Assembly (NCBI GenBank): GCA_963969395.1 | Contig: OZ017795.1 | Span: forward strand, 28,625,063 to 28,689,062 | Direction: 5' to 3' | Source of the DNA: Pseudoscleropodium purum | Lineage: Eukaryota > Streptophyta > Bryopsida > Hypnales > Brachytheciaceae | Length of the DNA: 64,000 nt | In this document: in pieces, positions 60,238 to 64,000 of the stretch | Layout of the letters: each line of letters begins with the position of its first letter | Numbering within the stretch: position 1 is the first letter of the stretch | Made by a program: the position numbers and the translations under genes | Notes under the pieces: generated by a model | Seen by the model: the letters and a program-made list of their open reading frames with translations, nothing else | What the model was told of the DNA's origin: nothing | Databases searched by the model: none

Positions 60238-60566
60238 TTTGAATGAAGAAATAATGTTTGAATCATAATTACAATATGATTTTATATGTTTTCATCAATG
60301 CCCATGGGTGTAGATATTTTCATCATTCCTAGACAGATTGATTTTTAAAATACTCAAAGAATAATATTAGATTTCATCATTGATAGAATGGCTAGCCCCA
60401 TAATCATAGAGAATGAATGGTTTAGTATCCATTGTAGAGTGGTGGAGAAAAAAATCCATTTGGAATTTGAAATTAGAATAAGACCCAATGAAAATTAAAG
60501 AAATTTCTAAATCATAGGATAAAGTAAGCCATCCTATTTTTTGTGACAATTTGATGTAGATTATTT

Positions 60567-60935
60567 CACTATAAGAGAAAGGGGTGTTTTAAGTGAATTT
60601 TTAACATTACAAAATTTTGAGGCCATGAGAGGGCTACCATTTAAGTACCCTTGTAATGCAATTATAGAAAAAAATCTTAAAAAATTTTATTTTTTATTTT
60701 TTTCCAATTTGAAATCAATGCCAAATCAAATTGGCTGTTTTTTTATTTTTATTTTTCTAATTAAAAAAAAATTAATAGTTTTTATTTTTCCATATTTGCA
60801 CTTCAAGGGGGCCAAGAATTAAAAAGTTGTAGCCCTTTGTAGGGTTTAGAATTCTTATAATGGTATAGTCTTAGAGATAATATTATAAGTAATGACCTTT
60901 TAGGAGATTTTTAGTAAAATCTAAAATAGAAGCAA
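60567..60935. mobile_element. Related CACTA-like element, broken
   Basis: Left end CACTATAAGAGAAAGGGGTG, again preceded by TTT. The subterminal block 'tagtaatgacctttt…agatttttagtaaaat' resumes at ~60863 after about 260 bp of foreign AT-rich DNA. The right end was not found. Confidence 0.45.
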
Positions 60936-62856
60936 TAATTAGAGCAAACAAACAAAAGACCTATTGAGTATAGAAAATGCAAGATAATTAGTAAGTTACT
61001 CTATTGTCAACACTTGACTATTTTTACCACCATCTAGGAATGATCACATGCTAAGTTTAAATGTATCTTGAAGGAATAAATGAAATCATAGACATTTATG
61101 GGATGTAATTGTGATACTTTAAGAAGTGTACAAGTGACAAGTGAAGAGATGCTACAATGGAGTCATCTACTTTTCCTAGTGCAAAACTATCAAAGAATAT
61201 GTAGCCATTTTTAGGATTAGACATAGTACATGTTAAAGAACACATTATGACCTTACTATACTAGTGACTCTTCTAGACTTTAAATCCTCAATGTTGGAGG
61301 CCCCAAATTCTAGTGTCGACAATACTTTGATGTTTAATAAAACCTTAATAAGTTACTATTTTTAATAGTTTATATTTTTGAAAAATTATTTTTGTAGTTT
61401 ATTTTTAGCATCAATAATCTAATTTTGAAAACGAACGATTGTAATTTTTCTATCCAAGATTTTGTACAAGGGTGTCCATTGCAAATCTCAATTTTCTAGT
61501 GCTGAGAGCTTGGGTGAGGGTTCTTAGAAATGAACCTCAAAGCTCATCGAAAAATCACATTAGAAATTCATTTAAAATAAATAATAGAGTAGATTTTGAG
61601 AAGCTATAAATTATTGGGGTTATGCGCTTTATGCCCTTCAACCTTAGATTTTTTTTTTGTGACCAATTTTTAGATTTGATATATGAAAAGTAAATTGAAA
61701 GACTTCAAATCATTTTCATAGTTTTAACACCCTCATGATCAACCATTATATTCTTTCAATTTATAAGTGATAATGTTGTGTTTTCTTTCCTCATTTGATC
61801 TTTAACATATCTAATTTGGATTTGTATGGTTACAATTCAAAAAAATTCATAAAACTTATCAAAACATTGACTTTTTGTTCAATATAGAGCAAATTCTAAA
61901 AATCTCAAGAAAAGCCTTGGGCATTTTGAAGTTAGGAAAGGACATACATTTTTTCAAACCTTCATAACTAATTCCTGCTTTACAAAAAAACCAAAAAAAC
62001 CATGCCATTCTACTTCTAATTGCTTTTGTAAAGTACCAACTAAAGGTAGTCTGCTCTACCAACGCCCATACTTTAAAAGTAACCACTAAGATAGTGGTAC
62101 ATTTTGCTTTCTTCAATGTATCAAAAGTGTACATTTCAAGAGGTGGTCACTTCTAGAAACTAGTTGGTGCATTTCAACTTCAAAAATTTGTAACTAATTC
62201 TTCGAAGGTCCAAAAAATATGAAATGACTTGGGTTAGAAGCCAATTCCATTTTTCTTCCTTTGAAAATTTACTGAAATTGTTTCCAAGGAGTTAAAGCTT
62301 CCCTCCAAATGCAATCAGCTCTTAAAAAGGTGATAAAGTGAAGTTCCGAATTAAACTGCACGAACTGCGCTGGCCAATTTCAACTACTAAAAACATATAT
62401 GAGAATCTGACAATGTGAACAAATTTTTAGTTTCTAAGTGGACATCGTACTTTCTCACGCAGTTAGTATGGATGACACCTTGCTCTTGACAAATGGATGT
62501 ACAACAAATCATAACAAAAGGACTCAATCATCTACGGAACGCGGCCAATTGTTGCAATCACACTTCCAAATTTCAACCCCATTGGGCTTTTCACACTAAA
62601 CTCCACGGACCTGCCACCGAAGGTGCGTGTCACGAAAGTCGTCACAAACAAAATTAAGAAAAAATAAAAAATAAAAAAAGTCGTCACAAATTTACAAAAG
62701 TGTCCAGATCAACTGCAAGGGAACATGACAGGCATCACTTCTTCGTGAGCTGATTAATTGGATGACGAACACATTAGGAAAAATCTGAACCCCCGGGAGG
62801 GCTGTTAAGGTTTTGCTTTTCGGTACCCCACAGTGCAATTACAGAAAAAAAAAAAA

Positions 62857-62857
<1 letters not shown>
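60936..62857. other. Gene-free interval
   Basis: Contains the dispersed repeat at 62090-62320 (see 46780-47000). From 62440 to 62830 composition is more balanced, without a recognisable gene. Confidence 0.4.

Positions 62858-62895
<38 letters not shown>
62858..62895. repeat. (AAT)n microsatellite, about 12 copies
   Basis: Perfect trinucleotide run following an A tract. Confidence 0.9.
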
Positions 62896-63552
62896 TTAAA
62901 AAATATATATATTAAGACTTGATGTAGCACTAATGTGGCACAAGTAGTGCCACATCAAATGCTTTCATTAAAAAAATTAAAAAATAAATAAAATTTTAAC
63001 TCCTCTTTAATGCATTGGGGGATTCAAAACTTGCCAAGGGCTGAATTTTTTTTTGTAATGCTTGCTACTATCCTTTTTCCAGGTTGTCTTGTTGATTGGA
63101 GCTCATTGAACGGAGGTGTGGAAGCCGAAAAAACAATGAAACAAAGTTAAAAACAACACTATGGGACTTAAATGAACTATTTTGTCTTATTACTTGTTAA
63201 GGTAGTGCATGTGACACTCATTTATTAAAAAGTCATACTATTTGAACTTCTACAAAACTTCAAGTTGTTGGGATGTAGAAAATGGTCACTTTGAGGGTCA
63301 AGCATTTTGATGGGGAAAAATTGGAGAAAAATAAAAAGTGTAACCATGGGATTGTTTTCAACTGTTAATTGTGCACTTTATAGACCACCCTACTTTATTG
63401 GGGTGAATGTCTTTCCATGGTGCTATGAGATTTGTTGAGTATTTTCTTTCCATGTTTTAGTTAGTTACATGCAAGACATGAGTTAGTTTTAGACTATTTG
63501 AGAAGACTACTTATTCATAGAAGATTGGTAGTTGGTAGTTACTACCACTTTA

Positions 63553-63588
63553 TAGTGTATAGTGACACAAAAGTGTCACTATACACTA
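63553..63588. repeat. Perfect 16-bp hairpin
   Basis: Arms TAGTGTATAGTGACAC (63553-63568) and GTGTCACTATACACTA (63573-63588) with an AAAA loop. No U-tract or adjacent gene makes it a terminator. Confidence 0.8.
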
Positions 63589-63630
63589 AGATTTTAAAGT
63601 TTTTTAATTTTTTAATTTTCATTGGCAACG

Positions 63631-63651
63631 CCCCCCCCCCCCCCCCCCCCC
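63631..63651. repeat. C21 homopolymer
   Basis: Twenty-one C in a row. The exact length is assembly-dependent. Confidence 0.85.
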
Positions 63652-63689
63652 TCTTGTAATTTTAAAAAACATCATAGTGACAATCAATA

Positions 63690-63900
63690 TGGGACAATTC
63701 CTATGTATTCATATCCATTATTGTATCTATATTTGGTACCCATATTCATATCTGATACTATATTCGTATATGGGGTAATATTTTTAGAACTCATTCCATA
63801 TCCATATCCGGTACCTGTATTCAGTATTCAATATTCATCGCGTATTTGTATCTAATATTGTATATGTATCTGGTATGTATTTATTTCATATTTTATATTT
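63690..63900. repeat. Degenerate tandem of ~12-18-bp 'TATCCATATCYGGTAC' motifs
   Basis: Words such as tatctatatttggtaccca, atatctgatactatattc and atatccggtacctg recur. A 77-codon open frame here (Tyr/Pro-rich) is a by-product. Confidence 0.6.
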
Positions 63901-64000
63901 GGACGGCTCCAATTAAATCTCACAAGATCAACAGTTTGTGATTTTTTGAAAAATCAACAACAAGTTTGAAGGTAAACATTTTTAAGGTAAAAAAATTAAC

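Noticed and set aside
63553..63588. Hairpin considered as a transcription terminator
   Set aside because: No gene ends nearby, and intrinsic terminators of this kind are not used by plant RNA polymerase II. Kept only as a structural repeat.
1..64000. Intact LTR retrotransposon or LINE
   Set aside because: No gag, protease, reverse transcriptase, integrase or RNase H motifs were seen in any frame, and no long direct terminal repeats with TG…CA ends were found by eye.

Overview
The window is nuclear DNA from a land plant with a large, AT-rich, repeat-laden genome. The reasons are two spliced genes with GT-AG introns whose products are closest, from memory, to plant families (LAZ1/TMEM184 and the plastid-type CobW family), a pyrimidine-rich promoter patch, and about 40 kb of gene-free DNA between them. 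I cannot place the lineage from this sequence. No intact LTR retrotransposon is evident.

Layout. 1-5340: AT-rich DNA with a CACTA-like foldback element (231-400) and a ~297-bp tandem array that runs up to a promoter. 5775-9414 (+): a complete six-exon LAZ1-family seven-pass membrane protein gene. 9415-50764: intergenic DNA dominated by short non-autonomous inverted-repeat elements, minisatellites and one decayed two-exon gene (24292-25756) with a possible RPA/OB-fold character. 50765-55499 (-): a complete ten-exon gene for a CobW-family GTPase/metallochaperone with a probable organelle transit peptide and a histidine-rich linker. 55500-64000: a 29-bp tandem array beside the CobW promoter, a ~200-bp tandem repeat carrying telomere-like words and interrupted by two inverted-repeat elements, CACTA-like elements and simple repeats.

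The two genes have no obvious functional link: one is a membrane protein tied to vacuole/brassinosteroid trafficking in its family, the other a metal-handling GTPase. The main unusual content is the repeat fraction. Several otherwise different families (called A, B, C, D, E, J and K here) end in the same signature, TTAA followed by YCCYTAAAG-like bases, in inverted orientation at both ends. That looks like TTAA-specific insertion (piggyBac- or Kolobok-type) and in several places neighbouring elements share one TTAA. No transposase is visible here, so the mobilising enzyme, if it exists, is elsewhere.

Exon boundaries were read by hand and all add up in frame. Repeat boundaries are by-eye estimates except where exact ends are given.
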